From assembly GCF_001426245.1 (NCBI RefSeq), contig NZ_LMCM01000011.1, forward strand, positions 1 through 64,000: a stretch of DNA of 64,000 bases, written 5' to 3'. The notes under the pieces are model-generated. The model was not told the DNA's origin and made no database searches. It worked only from the letters and a program-made list of their open reading frames with translations. Shown here one piece after another: positions 16,310 to 24,894 of this stretch. The stretch comes from Phycicoccus sp. Root101. Its GTDB lineage: Bacteria; Actinomycetota; Actinomycetes; Actinomycetales; Dermatophilaceae. Both the position numbers and the translations under genes were made by a program. Numbering within the stretch: position 1 is the stretch's first letter; each line of letters starts with the position of its first letter.

Positions 16310-17029
16310 TCAGCCCTTGCGACGCCGCCGCAGGACCAGGCCGATCCCGGCCAGCAGGGCGACGAGTCCGGCCGCGATCTGCTTCGCGTAGGACTTGAGC
16401 ACGACGGGGAGCACGGCCGTGCCCAGGTCGAGCGCCTCCGCCTCCCGCGCCGGCGTGGGGGTCCGGGCCGCTGCTGCGGCCGTCGGCACCGGCGCCGGGC
16501 TCCCGGCGCCGGGAGCCGCGGTCGCCACCGCACCGTCGGCCGGTGCCGCAGCACCCGCGGACGGGGCCACCTCGGGCTCGGCCGGCGCGCCGACCTTGCC
16601 CTCGATGCACGCGACGAACTGGCCCAGCAGCTTGTCGGACACGTCCTGCATGACCCCACGGCCGAACTGCGCCGGCTTCCCGGTGACGTTGAGGTCGGTC
16701 TGGACGTCGGCCCTGGTGTTGCCGTCGCCTGCGTCGGTCAGCTGGATCGTCACGGTCGCCCCGGCGGTGCCGTTGCCCCGCTTGTCCTTGCCCTTGGCCT
16801 CGATGACGGCGCGGTGGGCCGCGTCGTCACGCTCGATGAAGGAGCCGGAACCGGAGTAGACCAGTGCGATCGGTCCGAGCTTGACCTTGACCGTGCCGGA
16901 GAACCCGGCGTCGGTCACCTCGGTGACGGTGGCGCCCGGGAAGCAGCTCCCGACCTCCTGCAGGTCCATGAACGTGGACCACGTCTCGTCGACCGACGCG
17001 GGCACCGTGAAGGTGTGGCTCAGCTCCAC
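16310..17029 (-). CDS. coxG: CoxG-like SRPBCC protein with C-terminal membrane anchor
   Basis: CoxG proteins help assemble or membrane-dock CO-dehydrogenase-type enzymes. The protein has 239 residues. The CoxG/SRPBCC domain covers about residues 1-150 (MELSHTFTVPASVDETWSTFMDL, CFPGATVTEV). It is followed by an Ala/Pro-rich linker to about 205 and one C-terminal membrane helix ending in RRRRKG. This domain plus tail anchor is the arrangement described for CoxG as membrane recruiter. It starts 4 bp after coxM and is last in the cluster. Confidence 0.88.
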   Translation of the reverse strand: MELSHTFTVPASVDETWSTFMDLQEVGSCFPGATVTEVTDAGFSGTVKVKLGPIALVYSGSGSFIERDDAAHRAVIEAKGKDKRGNGTAGATVTIQLTDAGDGNTRADVQTDLNVTGKPAQFGRGVMQDVSDKLLGQFVACIEGKVGAPAEPEVAPSAGAAAPADGAVATAAPGAGSPAPVPTAAAAARTPTPAREAEALDLGTAVLPVVLKSYAKQIAAGLVALLAGIGLVLRRRRKG

Positions 17030-17033
17030 GGGC

Positions 17034-17888
17034 TCACCCGCCTGCCGCGGCGAGGACCGCGCGCCGGGTGAGGACGGTGGCCAGGTGCTTGCGGTAGTCC
17101 GCGTCGCCGTTGAGGTCCGACGGCGGGTTGGTGCCGTCGGCGGCTGCCGCGCAGGCCTCCCGGACCGCGTCGTCGGTCGCCGCCCTGCCGACCAGGGCCT
17201 GCTCCACCGCGGTCGCCCGCAGCGGGGTCGAGCCCATGTTCGTCAGCCCGATCCTGGCCTCGGCGATGGTGCCGCCCTCGACGCGGACGGTCGCCGCGAC
17301 GGCGACGATCGACCACTGGTGGGCGACCCGGACGAACTTCTCGTACCGGCTCCCCCAGCCCGTGTGCTTCGGGATGCGGATCGAGGTGAGCAGCTCGCCC
17401 TCGCCGACGGCCGTCTCGAAGAGGTCGACGAAGAAGTCGGCGGCCGCGACCGTGCGGTCACCACCGGGTCCGGTGATGACGAACTCGGTGTCGAGTGCGA
17501 GCGCGGGTGCGCCCACGTCGCCCGCGGGGTCGGCGTGGACCAGGGCCCCGCCCACCGTGCCGCGGTGCCGGATCTGGGGATCGGCCACCTCGGTGATGGC
17601 ATCGGTGAGCACCCCCGCGTGCTGGCGGACGAGGTCGCTCGCCAGCACGTCGGCATACGTGGTCATCGCACCGATCACGACGTGGTCGCCCTCGTCGCGG
17701 ATGCCTCGCAGCTCCTCGATCCGACCGAGGTCGATGATCTTCTCGGGGGCGTTGAGCCGCATCCGCAGGATGGGGAGCAGGCTCTGCCCACCGCCCATCA
17801 CCTTGGCGTCGTCACCCGCCTCGGCGAGCGCGCTGAGCGCGTCCGCCACGGACGTGGGCGCGAGGTAGTCGAACTGTGCGGGGATCAC
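17034..17888 (-). CDS. coxM: FAD-binding subunit of xanthine oxidase/CODH-family enzyme
   Basis: This medium subunit passes electrons from the iron-sulfur subunit to FAD. The protein has 284 residues and starts [18 protein letters not shown] from a GTG that overlaps the coxL stop by 4 bp. FAD motifs are KVMGGGQSLLPILRMRL and the TVGGALVHADPAGD segment. It completes an S-L-M gene order, which is the arrangement of form II enzymes rather than the M-S-L order of true CO dehydrogenases. Confidence 0.92.
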   Translation of the reverse strand: MIPAQFDYLAPTSVADALSALAEAGDDAKVMGGGQSLLPILRMRLNAPEKIIDLGRIEELRGIRDEGDHVVIGAMTTYADVLASDLVRQHAGVLTDAITEVADPQIRHRGTVGGALVHADPAGDVGAPALALDTEFVITGPGGDRTVAAADFFVDLFETAVGEGELLTSIRIPKHTGWGSRYEKFVRVAHQWSIVAVAATVRVEGGTIAEARIGLTNMGSTPLRATAVEQALVGRAATDDAVREACAAAADGTNPPSDLNGDADYRKHLATVLTRRAVLAAAGG

Positions 17889-20377
17889 TGGCCCGCTCCT
17901 TCCGCGGAGGCGCTGCTACTGGGGTCCGGCGGGGCCTGGTTGGGAGCACCCTCGTCGAAGTGCGGCTGGGCACTCCCCGTCGTCGGGTCGGCCTGGGTGC
18001 TGCCGGCGGACTGGATCGCCCGCCAGACCCGCTCGGGGGTGCACGGCATCTGGATGTCGTTGATCCCCAACGGGCGGACGGCGTCGACGATGGAGTTGAC
18101 GACCGCCGGCGTGGACGCGATGCACCCCGCCTCGCCGACGCCCTTGGCGCCGAGGTCGTTCGACGTGGACGGCGAGACCGTGTTGTCGGTGACGAACGAG
18201 ATCGTGTCGGCCGACGTGGGCAGCGTGTAGTCGACGAACGAGCCGGACACGAGCGTGCCCTGGTCGTCGTAGACCGCCTCCTCCCACAGCGCCTGGGCGA
18301 TGCCCTGGACGATGCCACCGTGCATCTGCCCCTCGACGATGAGGGGGTTGATGATGTTGCCGATGTCGTCCACGCAGACGTAGCTGCGGATCTTCACCGC
18401 GCCCGTCTCCGTGTCGACCTCGGTGGCGCACAGGTGCGTGCCGTGGGGGAAGGAGAAGTTCGACGGGTCGAACGTCGCCTCGGCGTCGAGCGTGGGCTCG
18501 GTGCCCTCGGGGAGGTCGTGGCCGGTGAACGCGGCCCACACCACCTCGGCCATGGCCTTGCCGTTGTCGGTGCCCTTGACCTTGAAGGTGCCGGCGCTGA
18601 ACTCGATGTCGTCGACCGAGGCCTCGAGCATGTGCGCCGCGATCGGCTTGGCCTTCTCGATCACCCGGTCGGCCGCCATGACGAGCGCCTGGCCTCCGAC
18701 GACGAGCGAGCGGGAGCCGTACGTGTCCAGGCCACGCGGCGCCACCTGGGTGTCGCCGTGCAGCACCTCGATGTCGTCGAACGGGATCCCGAGCCGGTCG
18801 GCGACGATCTGGCTCCACGCCGTCTCGTGGCCCTGGCCGTGGGCGCTGGACCCGGTGACGACCTCGACCTTGCCGGTGGGCAGCATCCTGACCTCGGCGT
18901 GCTCCCAGCCACCTGCGGCGTAGGAGAGGCTGCCGAGCACGCGGGAGGGGGCGAGGCCGCACATCTCGGTGAAGGTCGAGATGCCGATGCCGAGCTGCAC
19001 CCGGTCCTTGCTGTCACGACGCTGCTGCTGCTCGCGCCGCAGGCCGTCGTAGTCGAACAGCTCCTTCGCGCGGGCCGTGGCCGCCTCGTAGTTGCCGGAG
19101 TCGTACTCGAGGCCGCACACCGAGGTGAACGGGAACTCCTCGTGCTTGATCCAGTTCTTCTCGCGGATCTCCATCGGGTCGACCCCGACCTCGGCCGCCA
19201 GCTCGTCCATCAGCCGCTCGATGGCGAACGTCGCCTCGGGCCGGCCTGCGCCGCGGTAGGCGTCGGTCCACGTCTTGTTGGTGAAGACGTTGGTGCAGTT
19301 GAACTGGTAGGCGGGGAACTTGTAGATCGCGTTGAACATGAACGCACCCAGGATCGGCACACCGCTGGTGACGAGGCCGAGGTAGGCACCCATGTCGGCG
19401 AGCAGGTCGACCTTGAGTCCGGTGACCGTGCCGTCCTTGGTGGCCGCCAGGGTGAGGCGCTGCCACTGGTCGCGGCCGTGGTGGGCCGACAGGAGCGACT
19501 CGCTGCGGGTCTCGGTGTACTTGCACGGCTTGCCGGTCTTGCGCGCCGCGAGGGTCACGATGACCTCCTCCGGCGTGTACTGCAGCTTGCCGCCGAAGCC
19601 CCCACCCACGTCGGGCGCGATGACCCGGACCTTGCTCTCGGGGATGCCGAGCGTCGCGGCCGTGAAGATGCGGACGAAGTGCGGCACCTGCGTCGAGGAC
19701 CAGATCGTCAGCTGCTCGCCCGTGGGGTCGCAGACGAACGACCGCGGCTCCATGAACGCCGGGATGAGGCGCTGCTGGCGGTACTCGCGCTCGATGAGGA
19801 TTCCACCGTCGCGGGCCGTGGCGATCGCATCGTCCACAGCCGTGCCCGTGCCGGCGTCGGCCGAGTCGAACTGCCAGAACGCGCTCTTGTTGGTGCCCAG
19901 GTCGGGGTGCGCGAGGACCGCGTCCTCGGCCGACTCCTTGAGGTCGAGCGCAGCCGGCAGCTCGTCGTAGTCGACGTCGACGAGCTCGGCGGCGTCGCGG
20001 GCTGCCCGGGCCGAGCGCGCCACGATGACGGCGACGATCTCGCCGGCGAACGCCACCCGGTCGACGGCGATGGACGGGTGCGGCGGCGCCTTCTGGTCGG
20101 CCGTGATCGGCCAGGCGTTGGGCAGCGAGCCCTGGATGTCCTTGACGTCCTCACCCGTGAGCACGAGCGAGACGCCCGGTGCCGCCTTCGCGGCTGAGGT
20201 GTCGATCGCGGTGATCTTCGCGTGCGCGAACGGGCTGCGCACCATGGCGAGGTGCTGCATCCCGGGGAGCTGGATGTTGTCGGTCCACTTGGTGCGTCCC
20301 GTGATGAGGCGCTGGTCCTCCTTGCGCTTGCGCGCGGACCCGATCTCGGTCTTCGGGCGGTCGTCGACAGCGGTCAT
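17885..20377 (-). CDS. coxL: Molybdopterin-binding large subunit, form II CoxL-like hydroxylase
   Basis: This is the catalytic subunit of a xanthine-oxidase-family molybdenum hydroxylase. The protein has 830 residues from the ATG at 20377 ([21 protein letters not shown]), which overlaps the coxS stop by 4 bp. The active-site loop reads AYRGAGR at residues 373-379. That is the form II motif; true CO dehydrogenases (form I) have AYRCSFR with a catalytic Cys. The conserved glutamate lies in AKGVGEAGC. The enzyme therefore probably oxidises an aldehyde, N-heterocycle or other carbon compound rather than atmospheric CO. The cofactor is expected to be the cytosine dinucleotide form, in line with mocA nearby. 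Confidence 0.9.
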   Translation of the reverse strand: MTAVDDRPKTEIGSARKRKEDQRLITGRTKWTDNIQLPGMQHLAMVRSPFAHAKITAIDTSAAKAAPGVSLVLTGEDVKDIQGSLPNAWPITADQKAPPHPSIAVDRVAFAGEIVAVIVARSARAARDAAELVDVDYDELPAALDLKESAEDAVLAHPDLGTNKSAFWQFDSADAGTGTAVDDAIATARDGGILIEREYRQQRLIPAFMEPRSFVCDPTGEQLTIWSSTQVPHFVRIFTAATLGIPESKVRVIAPDVGGGFGGKLQYTPEEVIVTLAARKTGKPCKYTETRSESLLSAHHGRDQWQRLTLAATKDGTVTGLKVDLLADMGAYLGLVTSGVPILGAFMFNAIYKFPAYQFNCTNVFTNKTWTDAYRGAGRPEATFAIERLMDELAAEVGVDPMEIREKNWIKHEEFPFTSVCGLEYDSGNYEAATARAKELFDYDGLRREQQQRRDSKDRVQLGIGISTFTEMCGLAPSRVLGSLSYAAGGWEHAEVRMLPTGKVEVVTGSSAHGQGHETAWSQIVADRLGIPFDDIEVLHGDTQVAPRGLDTYGSRSLVVGGQALVMAADRVIEKAKPIAAHMLEASVDDIEFSAGTFKVKGTDNGKAMAEVVWAAFTGHDLPEGTEPTLDAEATFDPSNFSFPHGTHLCATEVDTETGAVKIRSYVCVDDIGNIINPLIVEGQMHGGIVQGIAQALWEEAVYDDQGTLVSGSFVDYTLPTSADTISFVTDNTVSPSTSNDLGAKGVGEAGCIASTPAVVNSIVDAVRPLGINDIQMPCTPERVWRAIQSAGSTQADPTTGSAQPHFDEGAPNQAPPDPSSSASAEGAGQ

Positions 20378-20856
20378 GACTGGGCACCTTCCTTGGCGCC
20401 GGAGCCCGCGGCCTCCTGCACCGCCTTGACGATGTTGTGGTAGCCGGTGCAGCGACAGAGGTTGCCCTCGAGCCCGACGCGGATCTGCTCCTCGGAGGGG
20501 TCGGGGTTCTCGTTGAGGACGTCGATGGCCTGCATGATCATGCCGGGGGTGCAGTAGCCGCACTGGAGGGCGTGACAGTTGTGGAACGCCTTCTGCATCG
20601 GGTGCAGCTCGCCGTCCTGCGCCAGCCCCTCGATGGTCGTGACCTCGTGCCCGTCGGCCTGGACCGCCAGCACGTTGCAGGACTTCACACTGCGCCCGTC
20701 GAGGTGCACGGTGCACGCCCCACAGTTGCTCGTGTCGCAGCCGATGACGGTGCCGGTCTTGCCCAGGCTCTCCCTCAGGTAGTGGACCAGCAACGTGCGC
20801 GGCTCCACCTCGTCCTCGTAGCCGACTCCGTCGACCGTGACGTTGATGCGGGTCAT
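20374..20856 (-). CDS. coxS: 2Fe-2S small subunit of CODH-like hydroxylase
   Basis: This 160-residue iron-sulfur subunit starts at ATG 20856 ([15 protein letters not shown]) with AAAGGAG 8 bp upstream. The plant-type cluster is [15 protein letters not shown] plus a later Cys. The second cluster is [10 protein letters not shown] and CRCTGYHN. It is translationally coupled to coxL. An 88-bp gap to xdhC contains a possible own promoter, so the structural genes may be transcribed separately from the maturation genes. Confidence 0.94.
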   Translation of the reverse strand: MTRINVTVDGVGYEDEVEPRTLLVHYLRESLGKTGTVIGCDTSNCGACTVHLDGRSVKSCNVLAVQADGHEVTTIEGLAQDGELHPMQKAFHNCHALQCGYCTPGMIMQAIDVLNENPDPSEEQIRVGLEGNLCRCTGYHNIVKAVQEAAGSGAKEGAQS

Positions 20857-20902
20857 CCAACACTCCTTTGTGTTCGAGCTGCACCTGCCGGTGCCTCTTC
20901 GG

Positions 20903-20931
20903 ATCCTTGCTGCATTGCCCTGCTCTGACAA
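20903..20931 (-). promoter_or_regulatory. Possible promoter of coxSLMG
   Basis: On the minus strand TTGTCA (20931-20926) and AAGGAT (20908-20903) are separated by 17 bp. The -35 matches consensus in 5 of 6 positions; the -10 is weak. It lies in the xdhC-coxS gap. Confidence 0.35.
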
Positions 20932-20944
20932 CCGTCCAACCCGG

Positions 20945-22147
20945 CTACGTCCCGGCCCCACCCCCTGCGTGGGTGGGGGTGGCCCCAGCGGCCTCGTGCG
21001 GCTCGTGCGGGCCCGCTCCGTGGTGGTGGATCGGGCCGTCCCGGTGGGCCAGGCGGTCGCCGCGGCCACCCCACTGGAGGGCGACGATCTCGGCCGCGAT
21101 GCTCACCGCCGTCTCCTCCGGCGTGCGAGCGCCGAGGTCCAGCCCGATGGGGCTGGAGAGGCGCTCCAGCTCGGCCTCGCTGAGTCCGGCCTCGCGCAGC
21201 CGTGCCATCCGGTCCTCGTGCGTGCGGCGCGAGCCCATGGCCCCGATGAACGCCGCCTCCGGGAGGCGCAGCGCGATCTCGAGGACGGGGACGTCGAACT
21301 TCGGGTCGTGGGTCAGCACGCAGATGACGGTCCGCGCGTCGAGGCGGCCGGCGTTGCGCTCCGCCTCGAGGTAGCGATGCGGCCACTGCACGACGACCTC
21401 GTCGGCAGAGGGGAAGCGGCTGTTCGTGGCGAAGACCGGTCGGGCGTCGACGACCGTCACCTCGTAGCCGAGGAAGTGGCCGACGTGGGCGACGGCCGCG
21501 GCGAAGTCGATGGCACCGAAGACGAGCATGCGCGGGCGCGGCGCGAAGGACGACACGAAGACGCGCAGCCCCTCACCGCGGCGCTCGCCGTCGGGCCCGT
21601 ACGTCAGCGTCTCGGTACGGCCCGCGGCGAGCAGTCCGCGGACGTCGTCGGTGACGGCGTCGTCCGCACGGGCCGAGCCCAGCGAGCCGGAGTCACCGGC
21701 GGCGGACCCCTCCGGGCGGACGACGAGGCGACGACCCAGCCAGGCCGGGTCCGGGTGCTCGATGACCGTGGCGACCGCGACCGGGCGCCCCGCCTCCACG
21801 TCGTCGGCGACCTCACCGAGCTCGGGGAAGGACTCGCTGCTCACCGGCTCGACGAAGACGTCGAGGATCCCGCCGCACGTCAGCCCGACGGAGTAGGCGT
21901 CGTCGTCGCTGACGCCGTAGCGCTGCAGCACCGGCGTCCCGTCGGCGACGACGGTCGAGGCGAGCTCGTAGACCGCGCCCTCGACGCAGCCGCCGGAGAC
22001 CGACCCCACCGCTTCACCGCCGGGTCCGACGAGCATCGACGCCCCCGCGGGACGGGGGGCCGACCGCCAGGTCGCCACGACCGTGGAGACACCGATCGTC
22101 GCACCCGCACGCCACCACCGGAGCAGCTCGGGCATCACCTCACGCAC
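20945..22147 (-). CDS. XdhC/CoxI-family molybdoenzyme maturation protein
   Basis: XdhC-family proteins bind the molybdenum cofactor and help sulfurate and insert it into the apoenzyme. The protein has 400 residues. The N-terminal XdhC/CoxI domain has [28 protein letters not shown] and [14 protein letters not shown]. The C-terminal Rossmann-like XdhC domain has [23 protein letters not shown] and [22 protein letters not shown]. The last 30 residues are His/Pro/Gly-rich. The start overlaps the coxE stop by 8 bp. It lies just before the structural genes. Confidence 0.9.
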   Translation of the reverse strand: MREVMPELLRWWRAGATIGVSTVVATWRSAPRPAGASMLVGPGGEAVGSVSGGCVEGAVYELASTVVADGTPVLQRYGVSDDDAYSVGLTCGGILDVFVEPVSSESFPELGEVADDVEAGRPVAVATVIEHPDPAWLGRRLVVRPEGSAAGDSGSLGSARADDAVTDDVRGLLAAGRTETLTYGPDGERRGEGLRVFVSSFAPRPRMLVFGAIDFAAAVAHVGHFLGYEVTVVDARPVFATNSRFPSADEVVVQWPHRYLEAERNAGRLDARTVICVLTHDPKFDVPVLEIALRLPEAAFIGAMGSRRTHEDRMARLREAGLSEAELERLSSPIGLDLGARTPEETAVSIAAEIVALQWGGRGDRLAHRDGPIHHHGAGPHEPHEAAGATPTHAGGGAGT

Positions 22148-23261
22148 GGGCCACCACCTCCACCAGCTCCTCGAACGCCGCCATGGAGTGCCCGGCGACG
22201 AAGTCGTCGATGTGGGGCAGGGCCGCGACGATGCCCTGCTGCACCGGTTCGTACCCCGTCTTGCCCCGGTGCGGGTTCACCCAGACGACGCGGTGCGCGA
22301 GCGCCCGCAGCCGGCGCATCTGCTCGCCGAGCGCCTCGGGCGCCTCACGCTCCCAGCCGTCGCTGAAGACCACGACGACCGCGCCACGGGCCATGCCCCG
22401 ACGGCCCCATCGGTCGAGGAAGACCTTGATGCCCTGGGCCAGCCGGGTTCCGCCGGACCAGTCGGGGACCGAGTTCCCACAGGCCACGAGGGCGCGTTCG
22501 GGGTCGCGCTGGCGCAGCGGCCGGGTGACGTGGGTCAGCCGGGTGCCGAGTGTGAACACCTCGACGGGCAGACCCGTGGCGGCGTAGGTGTGGGACAGGC
22601 GCAGCAGCGCGTCGGCGTAGGGGCTCATCGAGCCGGAGACGTCGACGAGCAGCACGACCCGTCGCGGCCGGGTGCCGCGCCGTCGCCAGGCGATCGGCCC
22701 GGGCTCGCCCATCCGTCGCAGCTGGTCGCGAAGGGTGCGCCGGGCATCGACCACCCCTCGGGCCGCGGGCGTCGGCCGGTGCGCCCGGCGGCGCGGGGCG
22801 CGCGGCCGCAGCACGGCGAACAGGGCCGCGAGGCGGGCGCGTTCGGCGCTGCCGAGCGTCGCGATGTCGCGGTGACGCAGCACCTCGGTCGCGCTCGCCT
22901 GCGCGTGGACGGCGTCCTCCTCCTGCTCCTGGGTCTCCCCCGAGCCCTGGTCTCCCTCGAGCGGCGCCATGGTGAGGGTCGGCGAGGTCTCCTGCCGGGG
23001 CCGGGTGCCGGCTCGTTCGAGACCGAACCACGCGGCATACACCTGGTCGTAGCGCTCGAGGTCGGCCGGTGACGAGCAGAGCGTCGCCTGCCCGGCCCAG
23101 TAGACCCCTGAGGGGTCCATGAGCCCGACCGCGGCCACCGCCTCGAGGTAGGTGCGTTCGCGGTCGGCGGTCACGGCCACGCCCGAGGCCCGCAGGGCGC
23201 GCGCGAACCCGAGCAGGACGGCATCGGGGGCGTGCAGCGTGGCGGCCTCGGGAACGCTCAT
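22140..23261 (-). CDS. coxE: CoxE-like VWA-domain protein
   Basis: CoxE works with the AAA ATPase CoxD in maturing the molybdenum site of CODH-type enzymes. The protein has 373 residues from the ATG at 23261, which overlaps the coxD stop by 4 bp. A VWA domain occupies the C-terminal half, with the metal-ion site DVSGSMS, GGTRLAQGI and VVFSDGWERE. The middle is charged and low-complexity. The MoxR-VWA pair is a general chaperone module; its location here points to molybdenum hydroxylase assembly. Confidence 0.9.
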   Translation of the reverse strand: MSVPEAATLHAPDAVLLGFARALRASGVAVTADRERTYLEAVAAVGLMDPSGVYWAGQATLCSSPADLERYDQVYAAWFGLERAGTRPRQETSPTLTMAPLEGDQGSGETQEQEEDAVHAQASATEVLRHRDIATLGSAERARLAALFAVLRPRAPRRRAHRPTPAARGVVDARRTLRDQLRRMGEPGPIAWRRRGTRPRRVVLLVDVSGSMSPYADALLRLSHTYAATGLPVEVFTLGTRLTHVTRPLRQRDPERALVACGNSVPDWSGGTRLAQGIKVFLDRWGRRGMARGAVVVVFSDGWEREAPEALGEQMRRLRALAHRVVWVNPHRGKTGYEPVQQGIVAALPHIDDFVAGHSMAAFEELVEVVARA

Positions 23262-24151
23262 GACGTGAGGATCCGGTCGAGGGCGGCACGGACCCGCTCG
23301 GAGTCCTCGCGGTACTTCACGGCGACGCCCAGCGTGGCCGAGGCCGTCTCGAGGTCGAGGCTGGTGCTGCCGAGCTCGTGCAGGGCCCGGGCCCAGTCGA
23401 GCGTCTCGGCGACCCCTGGCGGCTTGATCAGGTCGTGGTCCTGGCGCAGCGTCTGGACCGCTGAGACCACTTGTGCCGCAAGGGTTTCGGAGACCTCGGG
23501 TGCCCGGCTCCGGACGATCTCGAGCTCCCGGGCCAGACCGGGGTGGTCGATCCAGTGGTAGAGGCACCGACGCTTGAGGGCGTCGTGCAGCTCGCGGGTC
23601 CGGTTGGACGTCAGGATGACGACCGGGGGCGTGGCGGCGGTCACCGTCCCGAGCTCGGGGATCGTCACCTGCCAGGTCGAGAGCACCTCGAGCAGGAACG
23701 CCTCGAACTCGTCGTCGGCCCGGTCGATCTCGTCCACGAGGAGCACGGCCGGCGACTCACGCAGGGCCCGGAGCACCGGCCGCGCGAGCAGGAACCGCTG
23801 GTCGAACAGCTGGTCCTCGATCTGCGCGACGTCGCGCGCCTGGTCGGCGGCGACGGCCTCGACGGCCCGCAGGTGCAGGATCTGGCGCGGGAAGTCCCAG
23901 TCGTACAGGGCCTGGGTCGCGTCGATCCCCTCGTAGCACTGCAGCCGGATCAGCGGCAGGTCGAGCGTCTCGGCAAGAGCCTCCGCGAGTGCGGTCTTGC
24001 CGGTGCCGGGCTCCCCCTCGAGCAGCAGTGGACGCTGCAGGCGCAGGGCGAGCCACGCAACCGTGGCGAGAGAGGCGTCAGCGAGGTACCCGGTCCCACC
24101 GAGGCCACCTGTCAGCTCCCCGGCCGACGCAAAGGCCTCCCGTGGCTCCAT
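23258..24151 (-). CDS. coxD: MoxR-type AAA+ ATPase, CoxD-like
   Basis: This cytoplasmic AAA+ chaperone partners with CoxE. From the ATG at 24151 it has 297 residues (MEPREAFASAGELTGG); an upstream GTG at 24169 would add six, and neither has a good ribosome-binding site. Walker A is GEPGTGKT and Walker B LLVDEIDRAD. Sensor residues lie in LTSNRTRELHDALKRRCLYHW. In known cox clusters CoxD is needed for the mature copper/molybdenum centre. Here the form II large subunit suggests a role in cofactor sulfuration or insertion. Confidence 0.9.
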   Translation of the reverse strand: MEPREAFASAGELTGGLGGTGYLADASLATVAWLALRLQRPLLLEGEPGTGKTALAEALAETLDLPLIRLQCYEGIDATQALYDWDFPRQILHLRAVEAVAADQARDVAQIEDQLFDQRFLLARPVLRALRESPAVLLVDEIDRADDEFEAFLLEVLSTWQVTIPELGTVTAATPPVVILTSNRTRELHDALKRRCLYHWIDHPGLARELEIVRSRAPEVSETLAAQVVSAVQTLRQDHDLIKPPGVAETLDWARALHELGSTSLDLETASATLGVAVKYREDSERVRAALDRILTS

Positions 24152-24283
24152 GTGCCGATCATCACCCACGTGGGCCCGATCCGAAAGGGGAACGCAGATG
24201 TGTGAACGACGAGAGGGGCATTCGCCGCGGTCAGCGGTGTGCGAGCCGGACGCACCATCCGCGGGCTGGACATCGGCGCGGTC

Positions 24284-24892
24284 TCAGACGAGGTCGGCCG
24301 GGGTGTCCGCGTCGCGACCCGTGGCGAGGTCGCCGCACTCGACGACGAGGTGCGGGTGGCGGGCGAGGTGGTCGCGCGCCCCCTTGTCGCCGGTGGCCGA
24401 GGTGAGGACCTCGTCCCAGTGGTCCCTCCCCAGGAGGACCGGGTGCCCGGGCACCCCCGCGTATGCCGCCCGCGCCAGGACCGCGGGCCCCTCACCCGCC
24501 GTCTCGGCCAGGAGCCGCACCACCACGGGCGGGCCGACGTCGGGGAGGTCGACGAGCAGGACGAGCGCTGCCTCGGCGTCGGTGTCCAGGCAGGCCCCGA
24601 GGCCGGCACGCAGCGAGGCGCTCTGGCCGTCGGCCCAGTCGATGGCCTCGACGACGACGTCCGCCGGTGCGGTCCCGGCCGTCGCGAGCGGCCGAGCCTC
24701 CTCCACGCCCGCGCCGAGGACGACGACCACGGGTCCGCACCCGGACTCCCTGAGCACCCGCAGCCCACGCTCGAGGAAGGTGCCACCCCCGGGATCGGCG
24801 ACCAGCGCCTTGGGTCGGCCCATCCGCCGCCCTCCCCCGGCCGCGAGGAGCAGCCCCGCCACCTGGCGCGGCTGCTCCCGGGGGACGGTCAC
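24284..24892 (-). CDS. mocA: Molybdenum cofactor cytidylyltransferase (MocA-like)
   Basis: MocA transfers CMP from CTP to molybdopterin, giving the dinucleotide cofactor used by xanthine-oxidase/CODH-type hydroxylases. The protein has 202 residues. The nucleotidyltransferase signature LLAAGGGRRMGRPKAL is near the N-terminus, with LLVDLPDVGP and GVPGHPVLLGRDHW later. It starts at a GTG 2 bp after the stop of the giant carboxylase gene, so the two are likely cotranscribed. A 132-bp gap separates it from coxD. Confidence 0.85.
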   Translation of the reverse strand: MTVPREQPRQVAGLLLAAGGGRRMGRPKALVADPGGGTFLERGLRVLRESGCGPVVVVLGAGVEEARPLATAGTAPADVVVEAIDWADGQSASLRAGLGACLDTDAEAALVLLVDLPDVGPPVVVRLLAETAGEGPAVLARAAYAGVPGHPVLLGRDHWDEVLTSATGDKGARDHLARHPHLVVECGDLATGRDADTPADLV

Positions 24893-24894
24893 CG

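Noticed and set aside
17876-20197. A long plus-strand open frame (about 770 codons) across coxL
   Set aside because: It has no family motifs and is fully antisense to a molybdopterin enzyme with intact active-site residues.
17885-20377. Annotation as aerobic CO dehydrogenase large subunit in the strict sense
   Set aside because: The active-site loop is AYRGAGR and the order is S-L-M, so the form II class is the better label.
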